Origin: Actinomycetales bacterium
GTDB taxonomy: Bacteria; Actinomycetota; Actinomycetes; Actinomycetales; Dermabacteraceae
Direction: 5' to 3'
Length of the DNA stretch: 9,207 bases
Assembly (NCBI GenBank): GCA_012799425.1
Contig: JAAZLF010000365.1
Location: 1-9,207, forward strand
Part shown: positions 1-5,800 of the stretch, piece after piece
Layout: every line of letters starts with the position of its first letter
Numbering within the stretch: the first letter of the stretch is position 1
Notes under the pieces: generated by a model
What the model was told of the DNA's origin: nothing
Databases searched by the model: none
What the model saw: the letters and a program-made list of their open reading frames with translations, nothing else
Position numbers and translations under genes: made by a program

Positions 1-963
1 ATCGTCGGCTACGGCAACCTGGGACGCGGCGTCGAGATCGCCATCTCCCTCCAGGAGGACATGGAGCTGGTGGGCGTGTTCACGCGCCGCGATCCCTCCA
101 CCGTCGCCACCGTGCACGAGCAGACCCCTGTGCATCCGATGGACGCGCTGGACGGGATGCAGGACGAGGTCGACGTGCTCGTGCTGTGCGGAGGCTCCAA
201 GAGCGACCTGCCCGAGCAGACCCCGATGCTCGCGAAGCAGTTCACCGTCGTGGACAGCTTCGACACCCATGCCCGGATCCCGGAGCACTTCGCCGCCGTC
301 GATGCCGCGGCCCGTAAGGCCCGCACCACCGCGATCATCTCCACCGGCTGGGACCCCGGCCTGTTCTCGATCAACCGCGTGTACGGGGAGTCGATCCTGC
401 CCTCCGGCTCGACGTACACCTTCTGGGGCCGCGGCCTCTCCCAGGGGCACTCCGATGCGCTGCGCCGCATCGATGGGGTCGCCGCCGCCGTGCAGTACAC
501 GATCCCCTCCCAGGACGCGATCGACCGCGTGCGCGCCGGTGAGCGGCCCGAGCTGAGCAACCGCGAGAAGCACACGCGCGAGTGCTTCGTGGTGCTCGAG
601 GACGGTGCCGACGCCGAGGCGGTGCGCCAGGAGATCGTGACGATGCCGCACTATTTCGAGCCCTTCGAGACGACGGTGACCTTCCTCAGTGCCGACGAGC
701 TCGCCCGCGATCACCGCAGCATGCCCCACGGCGGCTTCGTGATCCGCTCTGCCGAGTCCTCCCCCGGCACCACGCAGACCATCGAGTACCGCCTGCAGGA
801 GGACTCGAACCCGGAGTTCACCGCGAGCGTGGTCGTCGCCTACGCCCGAGCTGCGGCACGGATGTCCGCCGCCGGTCAGCACGGCGCGCAGACGCCCTTC
901 GACGTCGCACCGGGTCTGCTGTCCCCGAAGTCTCCGGAGCAGCTGCGCGCCGAGCTGTTGTGA
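1..963 (+). CDS. ddh: meso-diaminopimelate D-dehydrogenase, 5'-truncated by the window edge
   Basis: This enzyme makes meso-2,6-diaminopimelate from tetrahydrodipicolinate, ammonia and NADPH in the cytoplasm, a one-step route to lysine and to meso-DAP for peptidoglycan. The frame is open from base 1, and the fragment is 320 residues. The Rossmann motif GYGNLG sits at fragment residues 3-8, STGWDPG at 114-120 and the signature run FWGRGLSQGHSDALRR at 141-156; a conserved MPHGG follows further on. These match the Corynebacterium glutamicum Ddh sequence as I recall it almost block for block. By comparison about seven residues are missing at the N-terminus. The Met at base 61 lies inside the nucleotide-binding domain and is not the start. 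The gene ends in TGA (961-963) and is followed by two strong hairpins, so it looks like the end of its transcription unit. Identification is firm; only the 5' end is unseen. Confidence 0.95.
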   Translation: MVGYGNLGRGVEIAISLQEDMELVGVFTRRDPSTVATVHEQTPVHPMDALDGMQDEVDVLVLCGGSKSDLPEQTPMLAKQFTVVDSFDTHARIPEHFAAVDAAARKARTTAIISTGWDPGLFSINRVYGESILPSGSTYTFWGRGLSQGHSDALRRIDGVAAAVQYTIPSQDAIDRVRAGERPELSNREKHTRECFVVLEDGADAEAVRQEIVTMPHYFEPFETTVTFLSADELARDHRSMPHGGFVIRSAESSPGTTQTIEYRLQEDSNPEFTASVVVAYARAAARMSAAGQHGAQTPFDVAPGLLSPKSPEQLRAELL

Positions 964-980
964 GCGGCCGCGCTCGCTGA

Positions 981-1018
981 GGGGCGATGGGACGGTGCAC
1001 AGCACCGTCCGTCGCCCC
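981..1018 (+). terminator. GC-rich hairpin after ddh (first of two)
   Basis: GGGCGA-type outer arms (981-987 with 1012-1018, 7 bp) and inner arms GACGGTGC/GCACCGTC (991-998 with 1002-1009, 8 bp) are joined across a small internal loop (tgg/cg) with a 3-nt apex. It begins 17 nt after the ddh stop. There is no T-tract, as is common for actinobacterial terminators, so termination is an inference from position and stem strength. Confidence 0.6.
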
Positions 1019-1029
1019 GTACGTCCCCG

Positions 1030-1063
1030 TGCTCCCGTCCCGCACCGTGCGCGGACGGGAGCA
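1030..1063 (+). terminator. Second GC-rich hairpin after ddh
   Basis: A perfect 11-bp stem pairs TGCTCCCGTCC (1030-1040) with GGACGGGAGCA (1053-1063). It extends inward by CGCA/TGCG (1041-1044 with 1048-1051) with one unpaired base. It stands 11 nt after the first hairpin, giving a tandem arrangement that would isolate ddh from the downstream tRNA gene. No T-run follows. Confidence 0.55.
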
Positions 1064-1066
1064 TGC

Positions 1067-1093
1067 GAGCTGGGCTGAGCTGGGCCGAGCCGG
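1067..1093. repeat. Short tandem repeat, 10-bp unit, about 2.7 copies
   Basis: GAGCTGGGCT (1067-1076) is followed directly by GAGCTGGGCC (1077-1086) and a partial GAGCCGG (1087-1093). It lies between the ddh terminators and the tRNA-His promoter. No function is evident; it may be slippage-derived. Confidence 0.5.
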
Positions 1094-1131
1094 ATGCAAC
1101 GTGTCTCACACCCCCGGAGGCCCCTTCAGGC

Positions 1132-1160
1132 TGGGAAGTGCCCTGGCGACGCGGTATATT
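1132..1160 (+). promoter_or_regulatory. Probable tRNA-His promoter
   Basis: TATATT at 1155-1160 is a near-consensus -10 in otherwise GC-rich DNA. Seventeen bases upstream, TGGGAA (1132-1137) matches only half of the -35 consensus. The predicted start near 1167 would leave a leader of about 25 nt before the mature tRNA, to be removed by RNase P. The -10 is convincing, the -35 weak. Confidence 0.5.
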
Positions 1161-1192
1161 GTTCTCTCGTTGCGGTCTTCGGCCCGCACATG

Positions 1193-1268
1193 GTGGTCGT
1201 AGCTCAGTTGGTAGAGCTCCTGGTTGTGGTCCAGGCGGTCGCGGGTTCAAATCCCGTCGATCACCCCA
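1193..1268 (+). tRNA. tRNA-His (anticodon GTG)
   Basis: The full cloverleaf can be drawn. The acceptor stem is 1193-1199 with 1258-1264 (one G-T pair), the D stem 1202-1205 with 1214-1217, the anticodon stem 1219-1223 with 1231-1235, and the T stem 1241-1245 with 1253-1257 around TTCAAAT. The anticodon is GTG at 1226-1228. The discriminator is C73 (1265), and a G lies at position -1 (base 1192) to pair with it; this extra G-1/C73 pair is the hallmark of tRNA-His and is what histidyl-tRNA synthetase reads. CCA is encoded at 1266-1268. The gene has its own likely promoter and a T-rich terminator directly after, so it is a single-gene unit. Confidence 0.97.
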
Positions 1269-1270
1269 AG

Positions 1271-1300
1271 AAACGCCCTGGTGACAGGGCGTTTTTCTTT
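1271..1300 (+). terminator. Intrinsic terminator of tRNA-His
   Basis: A 10-bp stem (1271-1280 with 1285-1294, core ACGCCCTG/CAGGGCGT) has a GTGA loop and runs into GTTTTTCTTT. It starts two bases after the encoded CCA. This is the only classical hairpin-plus-T-tract terminator I see in the window. Confidence 0.92.
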
Positions 1301-1411
1301 GCCGCGCCCCTGCGCGCCGTACAGCGTGCTCGAGGGCGTCGTGCATCACTGCCCCAGCCGCCTCTGCGATGATCCCGGTGTCCGAGTCCCCACCACGGCA
1401 GGAGACCTTCG

Positions 1412-2179
1412 ATGCAGACCTCGGATCCACAGGACGGCCCCTGGCGTGAACGCGTCCGGGAGATGGTGGCGACCCGTCAGGAGGCGCTCGCCGTCCCGGG
1501 AATGGACCAGGAGCAGCTGGCCGCGCAGATGAAGCAGCTCTACGACGAGTTCGTCCAGCTGCGGATGCACTACCAGTTCGGCATCGACGAGGTGGAGACC
1601 AAGGTCAACATCCTGCGCCAGGAGTTCGAGCTGATCCATGAGTACAGCCCGATCGAGCACGTGCGCTCACGCCTGAAGTCCACCGAGAGCCTGATCGAGA
1701 AGGCCGTGCGCACCGGCGGGGAGATGACCATCCCTGCGATCCGCGAACGCGTCACGGATATCGCCGGCATCAGGATCACCTGCAGCTTCGTCTCGGACGT
1801 GTACTGGATCGCGGACATGCTCAGCCGCCACCAGGATCTCGAGGTGCTCGCGGTGAAGGACTACATCGCCTCGCCGAAGCCCAACGGCTACCGCTCGCTG
1901 CACGTGATCGTCCAGGTGCCGGTGTACCTCTCCCAGCACACGGAGATGGTGCCGGTCGAACTGCAGCTGCGCACGATCGCGATGGACTTCTGGGCCAGCA
2001 CCGAGCACAAGCTCTCCTACAAGTACCGCAAGAACCTTCCGGCACGGCTGCAGGAGGAGCTCGACGACGCCGCACGGGTCGCTGCGGACCTCGATCTGCG
2101 GATGGAGAGGCTGCGGGCGGACATCCGACCGATGCCGGAGCAGGCCACCCCTGACAGTGGCTCGCCTCACAGCCCATAA
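1412..2179 (+). CDS. Small alarmone synthetase, (p)ppGpp synthetase of the RelQ/YjbM type
   Basis: The enzyme transfers pyrophosphate from ATP to GDP or GTP to make the stringent-response alarmones ppGpp and pppGpp. It is 255 residues long and consists of a RelA/SpoT synthetase domain only, with no HD hydrolase, TGS or ACT domain, as expected for a stand-alone small alarmone synthetase. Key motifs are DIAGIR at 116-121, the nucleotide-binding YRSLH at 160-164, VELQLRT at 182-188 with the catalytic Glu183, and DFWASTEHKL at 192-201, typical of the RelQ/YjbM branch. Helical segments flank the core. The start at 1412 is supported by GGAG (1401-1404) seven bases upstream. It stands 111 bp after the tRNA terminator; I could not see a clear promoter there. 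The stop TAA (2177-2179) is embedded in the promoter of the next gene. The family assignment is firm; which paralogue name applies in actinobacteria is not decided here. Confidence 0.92.
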   Translation: MQTSDPQDGPWRERVREMVATRQEALAVPGMDQEQLAAQMKQLYDEFVQLRMHYQFGIDEVETKVNILRQEFELIHEYSPIEHVRSRLKSTESLIEKAVRTGGEMTIPAIRERVTDIAGIRITCSFVSDVYWIADMLSRHQDLEVLAVKDYIASPKPNGYRSLHVIVQVPVYLSQHTEMVPVELQLRTIAMDFWASTEHKLSYKYRKNLPARLQEELDDAARVAADLDLRMERLRADIRPMPEQATPDSGSPHSP

Positions 2180-2180
2180 T
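2151..2180 (+). promoter_or_regulatory. Promoter for a predicted leaderless mRNA (SDR operon)
   Basis: CTGACA (2151-2156, 5 of 6 to the -35 consensus) and CATAAT (2175-2180, 5 of 6 to the -10 consensus) are separated by 18 bp. The expected transcription start, seven bases after the -10, is A2187, the first base of the ATG of the next gene. No Shine-Dalgarno precedes that ATG. The promoter lies inside the last codons of the upstream alarmone synthetase gene, and the -10 overlaps its TAA stop. Confidence 0.72.
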
Positions 2181-2186
2181 GGGGCC

Positions 2187-2978
2187 ATGACGGACTCGAA
2201 CGCACGCAGACGTGTACTGATCACCGGCGCCACCGGCGGTATCGGCTCCCACCTGGCGAGCACCCTCGCCGAGGACTACGAGCTGGTGCTGCACGGTCGT
2301 GACCCGCAGAAGGCCCCCGAGGGGGTGGAGCTGGCGATCGCCGACCTCTCCGAGTACGACGAGGTGCTCGCCCTGATGGACGGGGTGGACACGGTGGTGA
2401 ACATGGCCGGCGCCGCCTCACCCGAATCGGGCTGGGACTCGGTGCTCGCGGCGAACATCGTCGGGGTGCGCAACGTGCTCGAGGCCGCCCGCGAGGCAGG
2501 GGTGCGCCGCGTGGTGCTGGCCTCCTCGAACCATGCGATGGGCATGTACGACCGGTACGAGCAGTGGCCCGTCTACCCCGATCAGCTGCCCCGCGGCGAC
2601 TCCCTCTACGGCGTCTCGAAGGTGTTCGGCGAATCGCTGGGGCGCTTCTACCACGACGAGCACGGCCTGGATGTGATCAACCTGCGCATCGGCTGGTTCT
2701 CCGAGGACCCGCTCGCAGTGGAGGAGGACATCCTGCGCGCGATGTGGCTCAGTCCTGCGGACTGCACGCAGGTGGTGATCCGCGCCATCGAGGCCGAGGT
2801 CGCCTTCGGCCTGTTCTACGCGATCTCCGACAACCCCAATCGGCGCTGGTCTCTGACCAACACGTCACTCGAGCTGGGCTACCGCCCGCAGGACTCGTGG
2901 ACCTCGTTGCCCGGTGCGAAGGAACGGATCGTCGAGGGCGGAGCCCCGGTGAGGGACGACTGGCCGCAGGACGCATGA
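2187..2978 (+). CDS. NAD-dependent extended SDR, uronate-dehydrogenase-like
   Basis: A 263-residue Rossmann-fold oxidoreductase. GATGGIG at 14-20 is the NAD-binding loop, ADL at 52-54 the adenine-side acid, NMAG at 72-75 the second dinucleotide motif, SSNH at 113-116 and YGVSK at 141-145 carry the catalytic Ser, Tyr141 and Lys145, and RIG at 167-169 follows. Length, the SSNH.MG.Y stretch, SLYGVSKVFGE and the C-terminal RW...LGYRPQD pattern resemble bacterial uronate dehydrogenase (Udh), which oxidises galacturonate or glucuronate to the aldarolactone with NAD+. Substrate is inferred only; nearby genes are not uronate catabolic genes. The ATG at 2187 was chosen because it coincides with the predicted transcription start and begins just before the Rossmann strand; an in-frame GTG at 2157 would lie inside the promoter. 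The stop overlaps the next start (ATGA). It heads a three-gene unit. Confidence 0.85.
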   Translation: MTDSNARRRVLITGATGGIGSHLASTLAEDYELVLHGRDPQKAPEGVELAIADLSEYDEVLALMDGVDTVVNMAGAASPESGWDSVLAANIVGVRNVLEAAREAGVRRVVLASSNHAMGMYDRYEQWPVYPDQLPRGDSLYGVSKVFGESLGRFYHDEHGLDVINLRIGWFSEDPLAVEEDILRAMWLSPADCTQVVIRAIEAEVAFGLFYAISDNPNRRWSLTNTSLELGYRPQDSWTSLPGAKERIVEGGAPVRDDWPQDA

Positions 2979-3613
2979 GCTCACCGGCGTCGATCCTGCG
3001 CCTGGTGGCAGCGCTGCTCGTCACCGCGGCCCTGGTCAGCAACGCGATCTCGGCAGGGCAGGAGGGGCTGCTGGCGCAGAACGTCTCCTACTTCACCAAT
3101 CAGTCCAACCTGCTGTTCGTGGTGCTGATCGTCGCGGGCCTCGCCATGGGCATGCGCCGACCCGCCTGGTTCGATGATGCCCGCGGCGCGGTCACGTTCT
3201 ACCTCGCGATGACCGGGATCATCTACGCGCTGCTGGTGGCCCCGCTGGACGAGCTGCTGCGCTGGGACATCGGCTGGACGGGGATCGTGCTGCATCGCGC
3301 GGCACCCGTGGTGGCGGTCCTGGACTGGTTGCTCTCGCGGCGTCGTCGTGCGCCGTCGGCCGGGCGCATCCTGTGGTGGCAGCTGTACCCGGTCGTGTTC
3401 CTGACGGGCACCTGGCTGCGCGGCGGCGTCACGGACTGGTACCCCTACGAGTTCCTGGACCCCACGGCCTCGTCATGGAGCCAGGTGCTGGGCACCACCG
3501 CCGTGGTGCTGGTGGCGTTCTTCGCGATCGCCGCTGCGGTGCATCTGCTCGAAGGTCGGCTGCGGCCGCGGCAGAAGGTCCCGGTCCAGCCCGTGGAGGC
3601 CGCCCTATCGTGA
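2975..3613 (+). CDS. Pr6Pr-family integral membrane protein (FAR-17a/AIG1-like)
   Basis: A 212-residue protein with about six hydrophobic helices (roughly 6-26, 44-60, 71-91, 101-120, 133-149, 171-193) and a basic C-terminal tail. SYFTNQSN at 38-45, LHRAAPV...DWLL at 106-120 and DWYPYEFLDP at 154-163 are the conserved blocks of bacterial Pr6Pr proteins, a group related to eukaryotic AIG1/ADTRP. The eukaryotic relatives are membrane hydrolases of fatty-acid esters of hydroxy fatty acids that use a Thr and a His. Thr41 and His107 here fall in the corresponding blocks by eye, but bacterial activity is not established. The start ATG (2975) overlaps the TGA of the SDR gene, with a weak AGGA (2968-2971) before it, so translational coupling is likely. 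The frame is open far upstream, but those earlier codons lie within the SDR gene and are not part of this protein. Family confidence is good, function uncertain. Confidence 0.82.
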   Translation: MSSPASILRLVAALLVTAALVSNAISAGQEGLLAQNVSYFTNQSNLLFVVLIVAGLAMGMRRPAWFDDARGAVTFYLAMTGIIYALLVAPLDELLRWDIGWTGIVLHRAAPVVAVLDWLLSRRRRAPSAGRILWWQLYPVVFLTGTWLRGGVTDWYPYEFLDPTASSWSQVLGTTAVVLVAFFAIAAAVHLLEGRLRPRQKVPVQPVEAALS

Positions 3614-3617
3614 GGGG

Positions 3618-4802
3618 ATGAGCGCACCGACCTTCGATCCGACGGGCCTGGAGCCCCGCACCGCGGCCGACGAGCAGCGCGCCGAAGCGCCGCTGGCACG
3701 TGCTCCCGATGGCTCCTGGGTGGTGCTCGGCCATGAGGAGGCGACCGTGGTCGCCTCCGAGGACGAGTCGTTCTCCTCGGCTGTCTCGCGCTTCCTGCAG
3801 GTGCCGGGCGGTCTGGATGGCGCGGAGCACGCGGCGTTCCGCGAGGTGACCGATCCGTTCTTCGGCCCAGAGCGGATGGACGCCCTCGCACCGCTGATGC
3901 GCGAGATCGCGGCAGGGCTCGTCGAGGAGCTGCTGGCCGATGTGGGGGAAGCGGGCACCGAGGTGAATGCTGTCGCCGCGATCGGTGCCGTGTTCGCGGT
4001 GCGCGCGCAGACGGCCTGGCTCGGCTGGCCTTCCTCCCTCGAGCCCGAGCTGCTGCAGTGGATGATCGACAACCATGAGGCGTCCCGCTCGCGAGATCTG
4101 GCCCGCACAGCGGCCGTCGCTGAGCGCTTCGATGAGCTGATCCGTGGGGTGGTCGCGCCGCGCCGTGCTCTCGGCGCGGAGGCTCCCGTGGATGTGACCA
4201 CCGAGCTGATGGGGCTGCGGGTGCCGCTGCCGGACCCGGAGGTGCCGGGCTCGACGGAGCGCGCGCTCCGGGATGAGGAGATCGTCTCGATCCTGCGCAA
4301 CTGGACCGGCGGGGATCTCGGTTCGATCGCCCTGTGCGTGGGCGTGCTGCTGACCGCGCTCGCGCAGGCGCCCGAGCTCGCCGAGCGGATGCGCCTGGGC
4401 CCCTTCGCCGAGGCTGCGGCGATCGTCGACGAGCTGCTGCGGATCGATGACCCCTTCGTCTCCAATCGTCGGGTGGCGACCTGCCCGGTCACGCTCGCCG
4501 GCCAGGAAATCGCTGAGGGCGAGCGGGTGATGATCCATTGGACGTCGGCGAATCGCGACGAACGCATCTTCCCCGAGCCCGACGCTGTCGACCCGCACGC
4601 GAATGCTCCGCACAATCTCGTCTACGGGATCGGACGGCACGTCTGCCCGGGCCGCCCGCTGGCGACGCTCGAGCTGGTGGTCGTCGTCCAGGAGCTGCTC
4701 GCGGTCGCGGATCTCCGCCCCGCACAGACCGCGGGTGAGCGCGAGATCGCCCCGCTGGGCGGCTGGGCGCACGCCCCGGTGGTGCTCGTCCCGCGCCACT
4801 GA
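3618..4802 (+). CDS. Cytochrome P450 with atypical I-helix and ERR triad
   Basis: A 394-residue soluble bacterial P450, so a haem-thiolate mono-oxygenase or peroxygenase; substrate unknown. The haem loop YGIGRHVCPG is at 336-345 with proximal Cys343, and the K-helix ExxR is ELLR at 272-275. The I-helix reads NWTGGDLGS (228-236): the acidic Asp233 is present, but the next residue, usually the oxygen-activating Thr, is Leu234. The Arg that normally completes the ERR triad before the haem loop appears to be His327 (DPHANAPHNLVYG). From memory, the stretch VSNRRV...NRDE...NLVYG.G.HVCPGRPLATLEL is shared by a clade of actinobacterial P450s, so these are probably clade features and not decay. The start lies 4 nt after the Pr6Pr stop with GAGGGG directly abutting the ATG, suggesting coupled re-initiation; a weak -10-like TATCGT (3606-3611) is also correctly placed for a leaderless start. 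No ferredoxin or reductase gene is adjacent. It ends 17 bp from a convergent gene. Confidence 0.93.
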   Translation: MSAPTFDPTGLEPRTAADEQRAEAPLARAPDGSWVVLGHEEATVVASEDESFSSAVSRFLQVPGGLDGAEHAAFREVTDPFFGPERMDALAPLMREIAAGLVEELLADVGEAGTEVNAVAAIGAVFAVRAQTAWLGWPSSLEPELLQWMIDNHEASRSRDLARTAAVAERFDELIRGVVAPRRALGAEAPVDVTTELMGLRVPLPDPEVPGSTERALRDEEIVSILRNWTGGDLGSIALCVGVLLTALAQAPELAERMRLGPFAEAAAIVDELLRIDDPFVSNRRVATCPVTLAGQEIAEGERVMIHWTSANRDERIFPEPDAVDPHANAPHNLVYGIGRHVCPGRPLATLELVVVVQELLAVADLRPAQTAGEREIAPLGGWAHAPVVLVPRH

Positions 4803-4819
4803 GCAGAGGGTCCTTGACC

Positions 4820-5662
4820 TCAGTCGTGCCCTTCGGCGATCAGTGCGCGGAGCTGTGTGATCGCTTCGTCGTCGCCGTGGATCCCGACGGTGTCCGGGCC
4901 GTCGGGCAGGTGCTCGAGCCCGGCTGCCCTCCCCCAGGCCCAGAGGTTGAGCGCCAGGGGCGTGCCGGAGGCGGTGGCGCGAGGCAGTCCGCCGGCTTCG
5001 GCGGGATCGTCCAGCACGCGAGCGACGGGGACGTCGAAGGTCTCGCCATCACGGGGCCTGGTGCCGACCCAGCGGCTGATCCCCAGCAGCCGGGTCTCTC
5101 CCCCGTCGGGCCGGATCTCGATCCCGGCCATGGGCCGCGTGCTCGCCCACTCGGGGATCCACTCGAATCCGGCGGGCCACATCACCTGCAGCACGTGCTC
5201 GAGCCCGGCGGCGGAGACCACCGGGCTGATCGGGCTGAGGGGGCGGCCTGCAGTGAGCTCGGCGTCCACGCGGTGGATGGTGGCCTCGTGGACCTGCATC
5301 CGCCGGGTCGCTCCGACGGTCCTCTCCCGGGAGTACCAGAACCATGCAGGCTCGTCATCAGCCCGCGAGGAGAGCTGGGCGAGCAGCGCCTGCGTGGCGG
5401 CGGCGCGGCGCTCGAGCAGCTCGTGCTGCTACTGGGGGCGCGGCGGGATGCTCTCCTCGATGGCCATCGCCTCCGTATCGGTGGTGGCGCGTTCCGTGAG
5501 GATCCTCGCCCAGAACTCGTGGACCTCGGTGAGGTGCCAGAGGAGGTCCGCGGCGGTCCATTCGGGGCAGGTGGGGACCTGTTGTGCGGGATCGAGGGCG
5601 GCGAGGGCGGAGGACAGCCGCTCCGCCTCCTCGTCGATGAGGGCGATGGCGTCGATGCTCAT
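4820..5662 (-). pseudogene. Maleylpyruvate isomerase/DinB-type family gene with in-frame amber stop
   Basis: Read from ATG (5662-5660) to TGA (4822-4820), the frame is 280 codons with one interruption, TAG at codon 78 (5431-5429). Both sides stay in the same frame and together form one protein of the mycothiol-dependent maleylpyruvate isomerase-like family. The N-terminal part has CPEWTAADLLWHLTEVHEFW (32-51) with His43 and His48; the C-terminal part has RRMQVHEATIHRVDAEL (120-136) with His125, Glu126 and His130, the expected metal-binding set. The codon before the amber is CAG and the one after is CAG, so a CAG-to-TAG transition (Gln loss) is the simplest origin. No ATG, GTG or TTG lies between the amber and Met122, so the C-terminal half alone would lack the N-terminal metal ligands. 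It is convergent with the P450 gene and divergent from the copper operon. Enzyme members of the family use mycothiol, but many have unknown roles. It could also be a sequencing error or a read-through gene. No other gene seen in this window ends in TAG. Confidence 0.82.
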
Positions 5663-5680
5663 GTGCACATCGAAGCACCC

Positions 5681-5695
5681 GCGCCCGAGGGGCGC
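5681..5695. other. Perfect short hairpin between the divergent units
   Basis: GCGCCC (5681-5686) pairs with GGGCGC (5690-5695) around a GAG loop. It lies in the 138-bp gap between the minus-strand gene and copZ, 19 bp upstream of the minus-strand ATG, so it would be in that gene's leader if transcription starts further out. I see no clear minus-strand promoter or Shine-Dalgarno here. Confidence 0.4.
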
Positions 5696-5720
5696 CACCT
5701 GTTTGCGAGACCGACGACAC

Positions 5721-5749
5721 TTGCGCCGGATACCCCATAGGGGTATAAA
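5721..5749 (+). promoter_or_regulatory. Promoter of the copper operon
   Basis: TTGCGC (5721-5726) and TATAAA (5744-5749, 5 of 6 to consensus) are separated by 17 bp. The predicted start is near A5756, giving a leader of about 45 nt to the copZ ATG. The spacer and the first bases of the -10 are occupied by the first CsoR-like palindrome, so repressor binding would block polymerase. Confidence 0.75.
5730..5746. promoter_or_regulatory. CsoR-type operator 1 (copper-responsive)
   Basis: ATACCCCATAGGGGTAT is a perfect inverted repeat of 7-bp arms around ATA. It matches the known CsoR operator style, ATACCCC arms facing GGGGTAT. It fills the spacer between the -35 and -10 and covers the first three bases of the -10. 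With csoR at the end of the operon, autoregulation follows from the known mechanism: apo-CsoR binds DNA and Cu(I) releases it. Confidence 0.88.
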
Positions 5750-5762
5750 GGAGGCAGTACTT

Positions 5763-5779
5763 ATACCCCTCCAGGGTAT
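5763..5779. promoter_or_regulatory. CsoR-type operator 2 (downstream copy)
   Basis: ATACCCCTCCAGGGTAT has the same ATACCC-N5-GGGTAT plan and the same 17-bp length as operator 1, with one arm base pair fewer. Its centre (5771) is 33 bp from that of operator 1 (5738), about three helical turns, so both sites face the same side of the DNA. Relative to the predicted start it spans about +8 to +24, where bound CsoR would obstruct early elongation or bind cooperatively with the upstream site. Confidence 0.8.
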
Positions 5780-5800
5780 CGACGATCCGAAGGAGAAGCC

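Noticed and set aside
1063..1372. Small plus-strand frames across the tRNA-His region
   Set aside because: They run through a complete tRNA cloverleaf and its terminator, so they are not coding.
2157..2186. Upstream GTG start for the SDR gene
   Set aside because: It lies within the promoter (-35 at 2151-2156, -10 at 2175-2180) and would add ten non-conserved residues before the Rossmann strand.
2564..2974. Upstream part of the Pr6Pr frame
   Set aside because: It overlaps the SDR gene out of frame and reads as Arg/Ala/Gly-rich sequence. The hydrophobic protein begins at the ATG at 2975.
3429..4799. Minus-strand frame of 456 codons opposite the P450
   Set aside because: The composition is shadow-like, and the plus strand encodes a complete P450 with haem loop and ExxR.
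4799..4823. Hairpin between the convergent P450 and isomerase-type genes as a bidirectional terminator
   Set aside because: CTGAG/CTCAG and GAGG/CCTC pairings can be drawn, but they are short, compete with each other, contain a bulge and have no T-tract.
4814..5740. Plus-strand frame of 308 codons opposite the isomerase-type gene
   Set aside because: It has the low-complexity Gly/Pro/Asp-rich composition of a shadow frame, whereas the minus strand carries recognisable family motifs on both sides of the amber codon.
5663..5800. Divergent minus-strand promoter controlled by the same CsoR sites
   Set aside because: AT-rich candidates (TTTATA, TATAAG on the minus strand) have no -35 partner at a fitting distance, so shared copper control of the interrupted gene is unsupported.
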